Assembly (NCBI GenBank): GCA_023055505.1
Contig: JALIRH010000042.1
Span: 1,000,335-1,064,334 of the forward strand
DNA length: 64,000 bases
Direction: 5' to 3'
Source: Callipepla californica brunnescens
Lineage: Eukaryota > Chordata > Aves > Galliformes > Odontophoridae
Shown here: positions 1 through 12,471 of the stretch, piece after piece
Numbering within the stretch: the first letter of the stretch is position 1
How the letters are laid out: each line of letters opens with the position of its first letter
Program-made: the position numbers and the translations under genes
Notes under the pieces: generated by a model
Seen by the model: the letters and a program-made list of their open reading frames with translations, nothing else
Database searches by the model: none
What the model was told of the DNA's origin: nothing

Positions 1-135
1 CGGGTTTCCGGATGATGCCCTTTTTGTAGTACTGCCGGATGGAGCGGCTCAGCTTGTCATAGTTCATGGCCGGACGGTTCTTCCGGATGCCCCACAGCCG
101 TGCCACCTGCGCCGAGTCCTCGATCTTGAAGATCC
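1..135 (-). CDS. SPDEF: SPDEF exon, second half of ETS domain (truncated by window edge)
   Basis: Acceptor CCTCGTAG ends at 136. The exon encodes residues 236-280, [20 protein letters not shown] followed by the recognition helix and KKGIIRKP. The window ends inside the next codon, so stop codon and 3' UTR are not visible. Confidence 0.96.
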
Positions 136-1719
136 CTACGAGGGGAGCGGGGATGGGAAGTTCGGGGTGACCACCCCGGACCCCTTCCTGACCCCAAGAG
201 CTCCCACCCACCTTTCTCCTTGTTGAGCCAACGGATGAAGCGCCCGTAGTTGTGGGGTTTCAGCAGCAGCTCCTTCAGGAACTGCCAGAGGTGGATGGGC
301 TGCCCGGCGCAGGATGAGTCCACCTCGCTGTCCACCCATCCGCTGTCACCCCCTGCGCAGGGAGGGATGGGGTGGGATGGGGACGCACCCTGGGGTTGGG
401 GCCGGGGACGGCAAGGGAGAACAGCGGGGTCCTGCCCTCAGCCGCCCCATAGGGTCGCGCATAGGGATGAGGGCAGTGAGCAGCCCCACCCTGAAACAAA
501 TGTTGGGGAGCACAGCGAAGCCACGCAGAACTCACCGCAGTATCTCACATCCCCCGGGGCTGCTTTTTCCTTCATCCACGCAGCTGGAAATCGGGCAGCG
601 TGCGGTCAGAGGGAGCCCACCCCCCCGAGCAGCGCTCCCCCCCCCAAACCAGCCCCACATGTACCCGACTTCCAGATGTCGAGGTGCGCGTGGAGGACGT
701 CGCCACAGACGGGCGAGCGTTGGCAGAACTGCTCCTCCGACATCGCGCACAGCTCCTTCCCAGACAGCTCCTGGAAGGACTTCCCGAGCTGCGGCAGTCG
801 GTACTGATGCTCCGTCCATAGGATCCACTTCTGCACGTTGCCGGGGCTCCAGTCCGCGGGGTCTGGGGTTGGGGGCGGCGAGCACGGCGTCACCCCATAG
901 GGCCGGGGCACCCTGCGCTCACCCACCCCCGTGGGGCCAAGATTGGGGAGGACGAGTGAGTCCTCTCTTGTTTTGAGGGCATTCGGGGGCATTTAGGGGG
1001 TTTGGGGTGGGGGGATGGACATTTAAAGAGCAATGCATGGGTTTTGGGGGTAGGTTGGGAAGTTTTGGGGCACTTTGGGGTATGAGAATGGTTTCAGAGC
1101 ATTTGGGGCATTCTGTTTTGGGGCACTTTTAGGTGTTTTGGGGGGTGTCTGGGGGTTGCTTAGGGCAGTTTGGGCACCTCAGGGAGTGTTTGGGGTTTCT
1201 GGGGCTGTTTTAGGGCTCTGGGGGCATACTGGGTGGCTCAGGGTCAGAGCACATGGGGCACTTCGGGGCAGTTCTGTGCTTTTTGGAACCTTTTAAAGGC
1301 TCTGGGGCCATTTCATGGGTCTGGGGCAATGGGATGGGTTGAGGGACATTTTATGGGTTGTTATCTTTCTTTTTTGGGGGGGGGTTCTGCGTGCACCCAC
1401 CTGCGGCGATGTTGAGCAGCTTGCATGCCGTCTCGATGTCCTTCAGCACTTCGCCCACCACCATGCTCTGCATCTGCTCCAGCGAGTGCTCCTCCAAGGG
1501 CAGCCCCCCCTGCAGTTCCCCATCTCCCCCCAGCCCCAAACCTTGGCTGTCGATGATGGGGCACTGCTCAGGCTCCTTCTTCACCTCCCCTCGCCCCCCT
1601 GGAGCACCGCTCTGGGAGGTCTCCCCCATCCCTTTGGCAGCCCACGCGACGTCCTCTGAGTAGAGCATGTCGAAGTAGTGCAGGCAGAAGGGGGTGCCAG
1701 GGGGGCTGGGGCTGCCCAT
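1..1719 (-). CDS. SPDEF: SPDEF, SAM pointed domain-containing ETS transcription factor (five coding exons, 3' end outside window)
   Basis: Spliced minus-strand reading 1719-1401, 862-665, 583-536, 352-212, 135-1 gives 280 codons in one continuous phase. Residues about 107-188 form a PNT (pointed/SAM) domain ([34 protein letters not shown]). Residues about 206-280 form the ETS DNA-binding domain, with [20 protein letters not shown] and a recognition helix carrying Arg266 and Arg269 ([17 protein letters not shown]). Family knowledge: SPDEF is a nuclear ETS factor that prefers GGAT-type sites and drives goblet/secretory epithelial differentiation. The last roughly 14 codons of the family (DISQRLVYQFVHPI in human) lie beyond position 1. 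The start at 1719 is the only ATG in the first coding exon before the conserved YFDMLY motif, but makes the protein about 41 residues shorter at the N-terminus than human; an upstream coding exon cannot be excluded. Identification is secure. Confidence 0.96.
212..352 (-). CDS. SPDEF: SPDEF exon, linker and first half of ETS domain
   Basis: Acceptor CTGCGCAG ends at 353; donor GTGGGT begins at 211. 141 bases encode [14 protein letters not shown], then the ETS first half through WLNKEK. The linker is about two residues shorter than in human. Confidence 0.95.
536..583 (-). CDS. SPDEF: SPDEF 48-bp exon, end of PNT domain
   Basis: Acceptor TTTCCAG ends at 584; donor GTGAGT starts at 535. The exon reads [16 protein letters not shown] in phase, matching the human AAWMKERTSPGAIHYC segment. 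It is too short for ORF calling and was found by phase and homology. Confidence 0.92.
665..862 (-). CDS. SPDEF: SPDEF exon, PNT domain
   Basis: Acceptor AACCCCAG ends at 863; donor GTACAT starts at 664. 198 bases, phase 1 in and out, residues 107-173. Encodes the core of the pointed domain from [13 protein letters not shown] to HAHLDIWKS, nearly identical to the family. The phase agrees with both neighbouring exons. Confidence 0.95.
863..1400 (-). repeat. SPDEF intron with G-rich degenerate short tandem repeat (core 968-1385)
   Basis: On the plus strand, runs of 3-7 G recur every 8-20 bases with a loose TTTTGGGGCA-type unit over about 400 bases. SPDEF RNA, from the minus strand, would be C-rich here (CCCCAAAA-like), so any G-quadruplex would form on the template DNA strand rather than in the transcript. 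The unit is too degenerate to give a copy number by eye. Confidence 0.6.
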
Positions 1720-1736
1720 GCTTCCAGCGCTCAGAC
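1401..1736 (-). CDS. SPDEF: SPDEF first recognised coding exon (N-terminal region)
   Basis: On the minus strand, acceptor CCATCCCAG ends at 1737 and donor GTGGGT begins at 1400. The ATG at 1719-1717 opens 106 codons plus one base. The exon carries the conserved FDMLYSED segment, an acidic [11 protein letters not shown] stretch and the [20 protein letters not shown] helix. The 17 bases between acceptor and ATG contain no in-frame stop, so they may be 5' UTR or coding. Confidence 0.9.
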
Positions 1737-2388
1737 CTGGGATGGAGGGGAGGGGGAGGGAGAGGAGAGGCTCAGGCACAAAGCAGCACTAAGCCTGTTA
1801 GATGGGGAAAATCCTACAAAGAGACCCACAGTGCCCAGGGAGCCCTCGGAGGAATGCTGTCTTAGGGTTGTGCTGAGGATGGCCCCGGTTTTGGGGTGGG
1901 AGATGGGAGTCTGGGTATAGGGCGCTGGGGGGGTCTTGGGTGGGGCTTAGCCCCCAAAACCCTACGTGTGGGATGTGCATGGAGAGCATCTCACGAGCAT
2001 GTCCCAGCACTGGGGATGGCTCTTCTGGGTCATGTGGCTTTGGCCACCTCCAGACCACGGCTTTCCCTTCATTCTCTCGCAATAAAGCTGCCCCCATCGG
2101 TCTGCCCCCATCCACCAGGGGCTCAGTTCCCATGGCACCCCACAGGACGGCTCCATCCGCTCAGAGCACTCTGGTAGAGGGACCCAGGGGACAGATTCTC
2201 TGCGAGGGGACTGGGATGAGGGGAAGGGGCAGTGCTGAGCTGCCCGGAGTAGCTCTGCTCCCAGCACCGGGAACGGCCCCACTGGGCAGCAACTGGGAGC
2301 ACCGGACACATCCCGGGGTGTGGGACACAGCCCCATAGTTTGGGACACGGCACCGCAGCATCGAGTGAGGGCAGTGATGACAAGGATT

Positions 2389-2411
2389 AGGAGGAGGAGG
2401 AGGAGGAGGAA
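2389..2411 (+). repeat. (AGG)n microsatellite
   Basis: Seven or so uninterrupted AGG units, seen directly. Polypurine on the plus strand. No gene assigned. Confidence 0.85.
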
Positions 2412-2753
2412 GGGGCTGCCCCCCTCCCAGCAGTTTCCCCGAGCGATGGCACCCGCTCCCAAACCTCCCCTTTATCTGCTGCGGATGAAAAGAAGAGCTT
2501 TAGCAGATCCGCCTTCCACGCAGCCCCACGCTGCTGCAGCACAAAGGGGACGCGGCGACAGCTGCACTGCAGCTGCGGGAGGGGTCCCCCAAACTCTGTG
2601 CCCTCCCCTCCTCTTCCAGCCCCCGCGATGGGCACAGGGAGGATTGGGAACGTGGCCCTAAAGAGACCAAACGCGCTGTACTCGCAGGGCGGGGGCCGTT
2701 GTTTGCCTTCCCTGGGTGGGACCTGTTTGCTCGCAGCTTCGGGTGCCCTTTTT

Positions 2754-2765
2754 CCCCCCCCCCCC
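2754..2765 (+). repeat. Poly-C tract (12 C)
   Basis: Twelve consecutive C residues, one of several such runs upstream of SPDEF. Confidence 0.85.
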
Positions 2766-3090
2766 AACCTTCCTTTTCCCTTATTGCTTTTCCCTGGAAG
2801 ACTGGAGGAGCATCCCCTGGGCTCCGCCGTACGGTGTCACCGCACGGAGCTGTGAGCGATGGGGACACGGTGCTGCCCCGGAGCTCCGTTGGCTGAGCAC
2901 AGGGACACCTTCACCGGGATCGGCCTTCGAAAGCGAGGGAAATTAAAAACAAATAAAAAATCCCCCACCCTGACCCTCAAACAATGGGGCCGTTAATTAC
3001 TCCTAAGCCGTGGTGGAACAGGTTGTGCCGGGCACGGGGCACGCAGGACGGTCCCAAATCCGCAGGTGCTTCCGAATCATCCCCTCCCAA

Positions 3091-3104
3091 CCCCCCCCCC
3101 CCCC
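3091..3104 (+). repeat. Poly-C tract (14 C)
   Basis: Fourteen consecutive C residues in GC-rich non-coding DNA upstream of SPDEF. Confidence 0.85.
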
Positions 3105-6100
3105 GGCAGTGTGGGGGAGTGGGGCCAGGCTGTGTGCCCCCTCCTGACCCCAGTACTGTGCCACCGGGACCCAAAGCCACCCCACACGTCCCCACTGCCG
3201 TAGGGACACCCCTTTACCCAACATTGTTAAGCTCCAATCCCAAACTGACAGCTCAGAGAGGAGGGGGGGGGAATCAGCAAACCCCTTTCTGCCCCCAAAC
3301 CCATTTCTATCAGGGATTTGGGGTTCATCCCTGGTTTCTTCCAGCAGCAGACACCACACAACGTGACAGCCCCCACAACAACATCCTGAACCCCTCCATC
3401 TTTTCAAGGCCCTCCCCCCATTGCCAGGCTGGGGGTAGCTCACAGAGATGTGACGGATCAGGGTCTTGCTATGGGGTTGCAGCCCCACACTGGGGCAAAC
3501 CCACTGCACAGAAGGGATGCAGCACATCCAGGGGTCCCAAAGCTGCCCCCCATTACCTTTTACCGCCCCCCAACCCCTCCCCATTACCTGCATGGGGCTG
3601 ACAGCTGGACTGCGTGCCCCAAACCCCGGGTCAGGCTGCCCCAGCCATGTGCTAACAGCAGTGGGGTGGGGACAGGCACAACCCAGTGGTGTCCCAAGCA
3701 AAGCCGCAGTGCTCGGCGTCCCCCAGGTGAGCAGCAGAGCTTGGTGTTCCCCATGCAGGGCCAGGGAGCCCCTATTTATGGCAGGCAGCTCCCTGCCCGC
3801 GAGAACGGCCGTATTGTGGGGGATTTGGCAGCTGAGAGGCGTTTGTGTTTCACTAACCGAGCAGAACCACAAAAATCCAACCTGGAGCCAACGTGCCTCG
3901 AGCACTCAGGAAAGAAACACCACAGAAATCCAGAGAGACACAGCAGTCCTAAGAAGGTGCAGCTCAGGTCGTGGGGCTCTCAGATTCCCCCCAGGCATGC
4001 AGCACCTCCAGGCAGTGCCTTCATTATGGGACCCAACTGCTCAGTGCTCCCACGGTGATCCCAAATCGCACCATCCCTTAAAGTGATCAGGTTGATTTGG
4101 GGTGACAACCCCCCGAGGAGCATCCAGAACTCACAGCAGGGGATGGCTGTGCCCCCACCTGTCCCTGAGAGCCACGGGATGGGACGACCACAGCGGACAG
4201 CCCCACACCCGTCCCCAGCCAGTATACAGGGGATGGTAGGAGGGTCCTATAGGGACAGCTGTGGGGCTCTTACCTTGGAGGGGCTCAGCAGCAGCATCGG
4301 TCCCGGCAGTGTGTGGGAAGAGCTGACCCTGCGCTGCTCCGCACGATGCCCGGGGTGGGCATGGCCCTAAGTGCAGTGCCCCAATGGGGACGGTGCCCCA
4401 CAGAGCCCACCCGGCTCACGGGCACCAAAGCATGGGCTGCTGGTGGGCACTGTATGGGGTGGGGACACGGATGGGGCACAGGGAGCGGTGGCCGAGGGAT
4501 GGAGGAGGTGTGCGATGGGGACGCGCTCAGCAAATGCCTCCTCGGCCCATTATATCCAATTCCTTCCTTATTTACCTGAACAAACAGGCTGCGTGCTTAC
4601 CTCAGCTGGAGGTGTTTGAACAGCCCGAGCGGGGTTAACCCTTGAGGGGTGCAGCGTGGTGCCAGGCTCAGCAGTGCGTGGGACCCCATAGGGAAATGGG
4701 GCAAACCCCCATTAACCCCTTCCCACCCGGAACACACTGGAAGCAGAGATGTGCAGGGTGAGGGCAGAGAGCTCTTCTGGAGCACAGAGTCCCATTGGGT
4801 GCAGCACGCAGCATCCCGCAGCGTTTTGGGGGCAGCGGGGATGCTCTGAGCACCTGAGGACAAATCAGGACCCTCTGCTCCAACCTTCACCCCAAAACTG
4901 CCGGGATGCGGCCCCTTCTCTTCCTCACGTTGTGCTGCGCGGGGAGGAGCGGGGGCACAGCAGAACACGCAGCACTCCGGGTTCGGGTTGTCCACGCCGG
5001 CACAAGCAGGAAAAAGCTGTTCTGAGCGAGACGGACCCCAAGCTGGTATTTATGGTCGCTTTCAACACGTAAAGAACGCGGCACAGCTCAGGCAAAACCC
5101 AACTCCCATGCCCCTAACCCCATGCCATGTCCCAACCCCCACCCTGCATCCCAACCGCTATCCCAGACCCCATGATTTTACCCCCATATATCCCGCGGCA
5201 CCCGAGGACCCTGCAGCCCCCCACCCCCTGCTCACCGATAAGCACAGGGAGGAGGGAGGGAAATAAAACCACATCGAAAGGCGGTCTGAGCCTTAATGTT
5301 ATCTTATCCTATGGAAAACACTGCCCCCAGATTAGGGCTGCTGCCACCTGAGGTGAGCGCTCCTCCTCTGTTTTGGGAAGCGCAGCCAGGCTGGGACACG
5401 TGGCAGGAGATGATGGGGGGAGAGGGGTCCTCCCAGTGCCCCCCAGCACTGCAGCCCCAGGACCACTCTCTGAACATCTTCTCCACACTCCAATCAGCGC
5501 ACAGCACCGCGCTCAGAGGGAGCATCCCCCCAAGAACCACATGGCTGCAGTGTATGGAGCTACCAGGGATCATGCCCCCAAAGTTTGGGGCCGCATGCAG
5601 TGCCCTGCGTTCCCAAATGGGCTCCAGAGTGCCGAGCTGGGAACCAGCACCCAACCCCACAGCCACCGGAGCTTTATCACCACTCGTGCATGGAAACGTA
5701 GGTGTGGTGTGTGGGCCACGGGGAGTTAAGATACAGAGCAGAACCTACAGAACCACACACCCATGGCACATGCTGGGAAACCGCTGTGGCCACCGTTCCC
5801 TTTCCCACTCCCTGTGCAGTGCACGGCCCCAGAATGCAAACCATTGCCCTCCAGCAGGGGATGTTAAGCAGGTGTGGGCTGAGCACGGTGCTCCTGCCCT
5901 CCTTGCTGGGGTGCAGGCCAGGGGCCTCCCTTGCTTGTTAGGTTGAATCATTGTTTGTTAGCAAAGCCAGGAGCACGCTGGAGGAGAAAGCAATGGGATA
6001 GCAGCGGGCAGAGGGGGCTGGGCTCTGTAGGAGCATCCCGAAGTTGGGTCCCAGCCCCTGTCCTGCTCTCCAGTGGGGCTGGGAAATCTCTCCCAGCTCC

Positions 6101-8228
6101 TCCTATCAGCAGCACCGGACATTCTGATAAGCAAAAGAGATTAAAGGGAAAACCATTTCCCCGTCTTGCTGAGCATTTGCTTTGCTCAGGAAGAGGTGAG
6201 CGGCGCAACACAGAGCTCTAAAATAGGGAAACAGCCCCAGAAATGGGGAGCGGAGGTGGAAAAACCCCAGGGCTGGCAAAGCGCACGTGGTCTCCGCTGC
6301 AGGACAGAGGTCCCCGGGTGCTCAGTGCACCCCCAGACCCACAGCAGTGCTCCCATGGGCTGGGGCTGACGGGGTCGGCAGTGGGGCTGCCCCACACGGG
6401 AGCCCACGGCTGCGGCCGCCTGCGTCACCGCAGAGTTGTGCAACCCCAGCTGGTTCCAAGCAGCTCCGGTTACACATGCAAAAGAGGAAAAGAATAGGTT
6501 GCAACACCTCGGGAAGGACTACAGAAGGGAAAGGAAACGAAGCTGGCTTCTCTGCTCCGTGTGAGCGGCCCTGAGGGTTTTCCCTCATCCCCACTGCGGT
6601 TCCGGAGCAGCTCTCCATGAATCAGCGTGGAGGAATCTCTGTGCTGCAGCAATCGTTGGCTCCACGGCAAGAACAACAGAGAAAGGGCCCTGGAACTGAG
6701 AGATATAATAAAACCATTGAAGGGATTTGATGTCACTGCGAAACCGCAGAGGGCACCGAGCTGGGCCGGCAGCGCAGCCAAGCAGCAGCTCCCAGCCCTG
6801 CACAGAGCGAGGTTCCCTCTACTGTGTTGGGGAATGGCAGTGTCCCCATGGCAGCGTGGGATGGGATTCCTCCTGCAGGGATCCCAGGGCTGTGCTCGCC
6901 GCCCTCCTGCTGCACGTAATCTTAATTGCTCTTCCCTGGATGTTTGCTCGCTGCGGATCACTTCCAGCCCAGCCTGCACGCAGCGCTTATCGCGGCCGCT
7001 CCGCTGTTATCCCAGAGGACGGATGGATGGAGGTCAGGGCGGCCATCCCAGAAAGTGCCGCCCCTGAGGAGGTGGGGACCGTGTGCCGTTCCCATCCTAC
7101 AGCTCCTGGGGTGTCCCCATGCTGCCAGGGGACAGCGGGGCCACGGCCCTCCCAGCAGCACAGGGACGGGGCTGCTCCTGCAGGGGAAGGCATTGGGGCT
7201 CTGCGGGAATGCCCCCACGTTACCAAAGCACACGAGGAGCAGCGTGGGGACGTGCAGCAGACACACGTTGTGCGATGACCCCGTGCTGTTCTATGGGGGA
7301 GCACCTCCTTAACGCCTCCCAGCCCCACATCAGCCGTACCCCCTTCCCAAAACCCAATGGCACGGAGCCAGGTAGGGCCAATCCCCTTTTATTGCCCCCA
7401 GCCACGCGCCCCGTGCCTCCCCATCTCCCAGCTGCTGCCATAAACCCCATTTACGGGGCGACGTGCGTATGCTCAGCGCAAACAGCCGCGGTTATTGCTG
7501 CCGGCGCAGGCGTGGGGCCCACCCTGATAAAACAACCCAGGGCTCCCGACCTCGGCTCCTCGGCCCCGCTGCCGCTGACGCAGGTGGGGAGGACGCGGGG
7601 CTGGCAGCCGGGAGCACCGGGATCCACCTGCGTGTTTGCTGTTCTCTGCTTAATGCCCCGCTCTTTTCAGCCACGGGTTGCATTGAGCTCCAGCTTTTGT
7701 CTCCTGGGATTAAAGGCCTGGAAGTGGACGCGGGTCGCCCAGCGGTGCCAGGAAGAGAGGGCTCAGGGTGAGCCCGGCGCAGAGCAAACGTGGGCAGAGG
7801 TGGGGTGAGGACATCGCACCCCACCCCAGACACAGGGTTCAGAGTGGGGGAACCACTGACCACGGACAGCTCCGGGGTTGGGTTGCCCGCTGCACCATCC
7901 TCACGCAGACCTCCAACCACCCGTGCTGGGCTACTGCTCACAGCACAGCCCTATTAAGTTCCCTTCCAACCCACCCATCCTACAGCTCTACATTGCACCC
8001 CCATTTCCCCGCCGTTCAGCCCACCAGTGGGGCCAGCAGCCCCGGCCACGCTGCGGGCACCCAGCAGCAGTTCCCAGCCCTGCTCACGCAGCCAGGTGAG
8101 CCGGGCAGGGCCCCGTGCCAGCAGACACAACATCTTCGTGCACAGCCCTCAGCAGCTTTGTTTCCCACAGCAGCTGCCGTGAAGAAATGCAAATTCATTC
8201 TTCTCCTTCACTGCTTTCCCCACCCCAT

Positions 8229-8242
8229 CCCCCCCCCCCCCC
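8229..8242 (+). repeat. Poly-C tract (14 C)
   Basis: Fourteen consecutive C residues in non-coding DNA, seen directly. Confidence 0.85.
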
Positions 8243-9051
8243 ATCCCAACGTGTGCAAATGATTCTCAGGCATAACGGCCCCGGAGCGTGGGAGCCATGG
8301 GGTCAGGGAGAACCCGTGAGCCCAGAGCAGCACGCGGTGCCCCGCAGCAGGAGAGGCTCGTGGGCACAGCTCCCCGTGATCCTTCTCTGTCCTCCCCAGG
8401 TAGAAGCAGCAGAAGGTTCTGTCCCAAGGTGGGAATCCATAAATATCAGCCTAAAAGCCACAGCGTTGGCTGGAAGGGAGAGATGGCAGGGAAGGGATGG
8501 CAGGATGGGTGCTGGCACTCCTCCACCTCTCCCCAGGCTCAGAGGAGCTGCAGCACTTTGGGTTCAGAACATCCCAAACCCGCTCAGCCAGAGCTGGGGC
8601 TTCCAGGGAGGGGGGCAGACCCCTGTTCCTCCATATGGAGCTCAGAGCCTTCTCTGCCCATGGGGATGAGGCCGCCCCATGCACCCCTTCTCCAGAGCAG
8701 CCCTCAGCACTGCACCATGGGGGGCTCATGGGGACACACAGGGCTCAGAGCAGAGCAGCCAGGGATGTGCAACGCACCAGGAGCTGTGACTCAGCTGTGA
8801 GTCACCCCGCTCCTAAGGAGATGTGTTGTTCTGATAAGCATCACCCAGGTCCCACACCCCTGGCACAGGGAGGCAGCCCCCATCCCATCCTGCCCAGCAG
8901 CACCCACACCTGGGGGGGCTCAGCGGGGTCCCAGGGTGGTGGCAAGAGTCCAAACAAGGACTCACACCTCCACAGGTATTTGCTATTCTCCAGCACACAC
9001 AGGCTGCCCTCCAGTCTGGACCCCCCTGAGGAGCCTCAGCACCACCAGAAA

Positions 9052-9070
9052 CCCCCCCCCCCCCCCCCCC
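9052..9070 (+). repeat. Poly-C tract (19 C)
   Basis: Nineteen consecutive C residues, the longest homopolymer C run in the window. Such runs are prone to length error in sequencing and to length polymorphism. Confidence 0.85.
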
Positions 9071-12000
9071 GAGCCCGTGTGGGGGGAAAAACCCAATTAA
9101 CACCCTATGGGACATGAGCACCATTCCATCACGGTCTCACAAGAGAGGATATTAAAGCAGAGAGCAATTAATGCCTTCCACTCTCTTGCAGGAGCTGGGC
9201 TCAAACCCCAGCCCCAACTGTGACCCAAAATGGGGCACCCTCGCCCCAAGCCCAGTGCTCCCCATCCTGGTGCTGGCTTGGGCCCCAGCGTAGTGAGAAC
9301 ATGGCTTCTGTTCTCAGCTGTGGATTTGAGGGCAGCAAAGTGTTTGTTCTGTCAACATGGGCCTAATCCTCAACCAAAAGCTGATGAAAAAAGCCATGGG
9401 GGGGAAGGATGGGAATAAGCTGCCCTTTTAAAAACAAAGCCCTCACCGTGACACCCACAGCCCCAGAAGGAAGGAGGGCACTGGCACTGCCTGAGGTCAG
9501 CGGTCCCCATGGGCACCCACAGCTCCCGGCATGGGGGGACACCAGTGGGACCTCAACCTCAGCCATTTTGGGTGACAGTGGTGCACGGGGAGGTTTAGAG
9601 TTCATCTGGTGAAGGCCCCATAGCAGCAGCACCAGGTTCCCACCACTCTTCAGCCAGCAGGCACACACACAACCTGGGGCCGTCCTGGGATTAGCAGCTG
9701 TCCCATAACACAGCTGTGACCCCATCCGCCTGCCAGGAAGCAGCAAGACTGGTGCTTCCAGACGGGCTGGAAACCCTTTTCCTGATGGGATGAAACAGAA
9801 CTTTGTCATCTCGAGGCTCATCTCCAGCTCAGCATACGGTGCATCCCAGAACCCGAGGAGCATGCAGATCCCTGCCCCAATGGCACAGCATCACCTGCCC
9901 CACACTGCAGGACCCACTCCTGCCGATGGCATCAGCACCGCACCCAGGGCTCACAAAAAAATAAAGGGAAAAGTACCTCCAGCAGTTCCCATTTGTTTGC
10001 TCTTTAAATAATGGCTTCCTTATCGCTATGCGTGCAGATCCCTTTAAAGTTCAGACAAACCTGCTCCTCAGGCACTGCCACCCCACAGCCATCGCAGAAC
10101 AGAGCAACCCCTGTGCTGACTCAGCCTGGGATGGGGGTCCCAAAGTGGTGGGATTCTTCCTGGAGATCTTTGAGAGCCCCCCCAGCAGCGTGCTGTGGAT
10201 GTCTCGGGTGAAGCAGATGGACCAGAGGTCTCTTCCTGCAGCACCACGCTTCCCATCACATCCTCGCTTTGAGATGGAGAAAATGGGATTTCCCATTCTG
10301 GGAGATGCCATCCTTCTCTCTCCATCCTGAGCCACCACGCACCACAGAAGTGGATGGACACATGCAGGAGATGTGGGGACACCAGAGGCGATGGCATGAG
10401 GAGGTCAGAGAGAACGGCCCCATCTCATCCTCAGTCAGGTGGGGTCACCCCCAGGGTCACATTCGATGCCTCTCTGGGTTTTTGGGCTTTGCCACCGTGG
10501 GCTGACGTCACAGCCCAGCCTGCAGCTGTCAGAATTAATTGAGGAAACTCCAGCACAGCAAACAACGAGGAGGGAAAATGGGGCAGATTAGATAACAAGA
10601 AGCTCGAGGTTCTCCTCTGCTCCCCCTGCATGGAGCTCTCCAAGGCCCAGCCAGCAGAGCACAGCTTGGGTCACGCTCCCTTCCACCAGGGCTGAGCCTC
10701 CTGCCCGCATCCCCACTGATGGGACATCTCTGCTTGTAAGACACCCCAGTGCTGCTCAGGTTCCTCCCCAGCATGTCATCCCCATGGGGTGGCAGCAGGC
10801 TGGGTGACACCGTGCCTCTCCAGCACGGGTGGGAGCAGATCAGAGCACACCCAGAACTGTGTGACTGCCCCCCAGGCCGGGAGCAGGGCTGGCACCGACT
10901 GCAGAAGCATTTGAGGACAGCAGGTCCCCAGGGCTGGGAGAGCTGCATCCCACCAGGGAAGGCTGAGGATGAGGAACACACTCAGCTCCCTCTGCTGGCA
11001 CCTGCTCCAGTCCAGGCCCAGGTATGGGAGAGGTTTCACAACCAGACAAAGACAAGGGAACACACCAAGCTCTTAAGCCAGCCCTGATCCCATAACATTC
11101 GGTGGAGCAAACAACATCGGTGCTTACCTGTGCGTGCCATCTGCTGCTGCTCTTGGTTTCCAGTGCATGCTTTTACTCAGCTGTTTTATGAATGGGATAT
11201 GTTTAATTTCCCCTAAACCATTCCTGTTTAACTGGCTGCTTGCAATTAACACACCAGGCTGAGCACACAAATGCCAAACTCCAGCTGACAGAATGCTTCC
11301 AAAGAAAACCTACACCAAAAGCTGTTCCCACGCGTGGAAAGTGGCAGAAGGAGCCCCACTCGGGGGGAGAAATACCACCAGACCCACACGTGCACAGAGG
11401 CCCAGGGACGATGTAGGATTTAGGATGCAGTGAGACTGCCTTTGCTATGGCTGCAGCTACTTGCTTGCTCAGGAGACAGCTGCCATCACACTGTCCTGCT
11501 CTGGTGAACTTCTGACAGGTTGCAACCCTAAAGACAAACAGATTCCTTCAAGCAGATAAGCAGGAAAAGTTTGGGAGGGGGAAAGAAGGGGAGGCATCCC
11601 AACCTGTCCAAACACAGACTTGTTTTAAAGCCACCCGTGAGCACCCAGAGCTCAAGGGGTGCGTTCTTCTCATGGCACAAAATAAATACCCATAGGCACA
11701 GGTAGCAGGATGTCTGTCCCCTGGGAGGCTTTCAGTCAGGATTAAACAGCACACGAAAGCTCCAGGCACTTATTCAAATGTTAAAAAGCAAACCCCAGTG
11801 CACACATATTGAGGTTTCTTGCGAGGATTAGTAACAAAGTCACATGTAAGCAAGAGATCAGCTTTATCTAAGCTGCTCCAAAACGTAGTTTATATAGGCA
11901 AATGTTTCGGCTGCGTGCCCCGAGCAGCGAGGCCTGGGAAATGCCACCAGCCCCAGTGACAGCGCACGTGTCCAACAAGGACCTTCACATGCCCTCATCC

Positions 12001-12471
12001 TGACCCATGGGGCACCAGATTTGCTCTCACAGTGCTTCTCCCCGAGCATTCCCCACCCCAAGTACCCATACCATGTACCCAGCACAGCCCCAGTGGGAAA
12101 TGGGTGCTCCCAGCACAGCCCCCCGCAGCCACAGCATCTCCTCCCCCATCACCAAAAAGGTCCACGTGGGCCTCAGCCCCTCCTCACACCTCTACCGGGG
12201 CTGGAAAGTTTGGTTAACTCAGCACGCACTGTATTTCTTCTTTTTAAAGCGAGTTGGAGGAAAGGCAGAGCGAGAACTGAGTGCATACGCCTTCAGTGTC
12301 AGGAAAATCCTGGGGACAGGAGAAAGGAGGGTAACACTGAACTGCAAGATGACAGTCTGAAGGATTTTTCAGCTTCAATAAAACTCTCAACGGCCACAGA
12401 ACATTTTTTTTTTCCTGTGTTAATTTAATCATACAAATATTCATTTATACATTAAGGAAAAAGCTTCCTTT

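Larger units (their letters stand above)
1737..12420. other. SPDEF upstream/5' intron DNA and SPDEF-ILRUN intergenic region, no gene recognised
   Basis: About 10.7 kb without any exon I can identify. It must contain the non-coding first exon and promoter of SPDEF if the gene is built as in mammals, but I could not place them. The DNA is GC-rich on the left and becomes more AT-balanced to the right. It contains poly-C runs, a short AGG repeat and C-rich degenerate stretches such as 5090-5180. Several long open frames occur (for example 3003-3905 minus, 7083-7808 plus) but none resembles a known protein; low stop-codon density in GC-rich DNA explains them. Confidence 0.6.

Noticed and set aside
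250..976. Plus-strand open frames across the SPDEF exons
   Set aside because: They run antisense to well-supported SPDEF exons and match no protein.
3003..3905. 300-codon minus-strand open frame upstream of SPDEF
   Set aside because: Composition is low-complexity and Trp/Gly-rich, no family resemblance, no splice or start context; GC-rich DNA yields long chance frames.
7083..7808. 241-codon plus-strand open frame
   Set aside because: No recognisable domain and several overlapping frames of similar length are open in the same GC-rich stretch.
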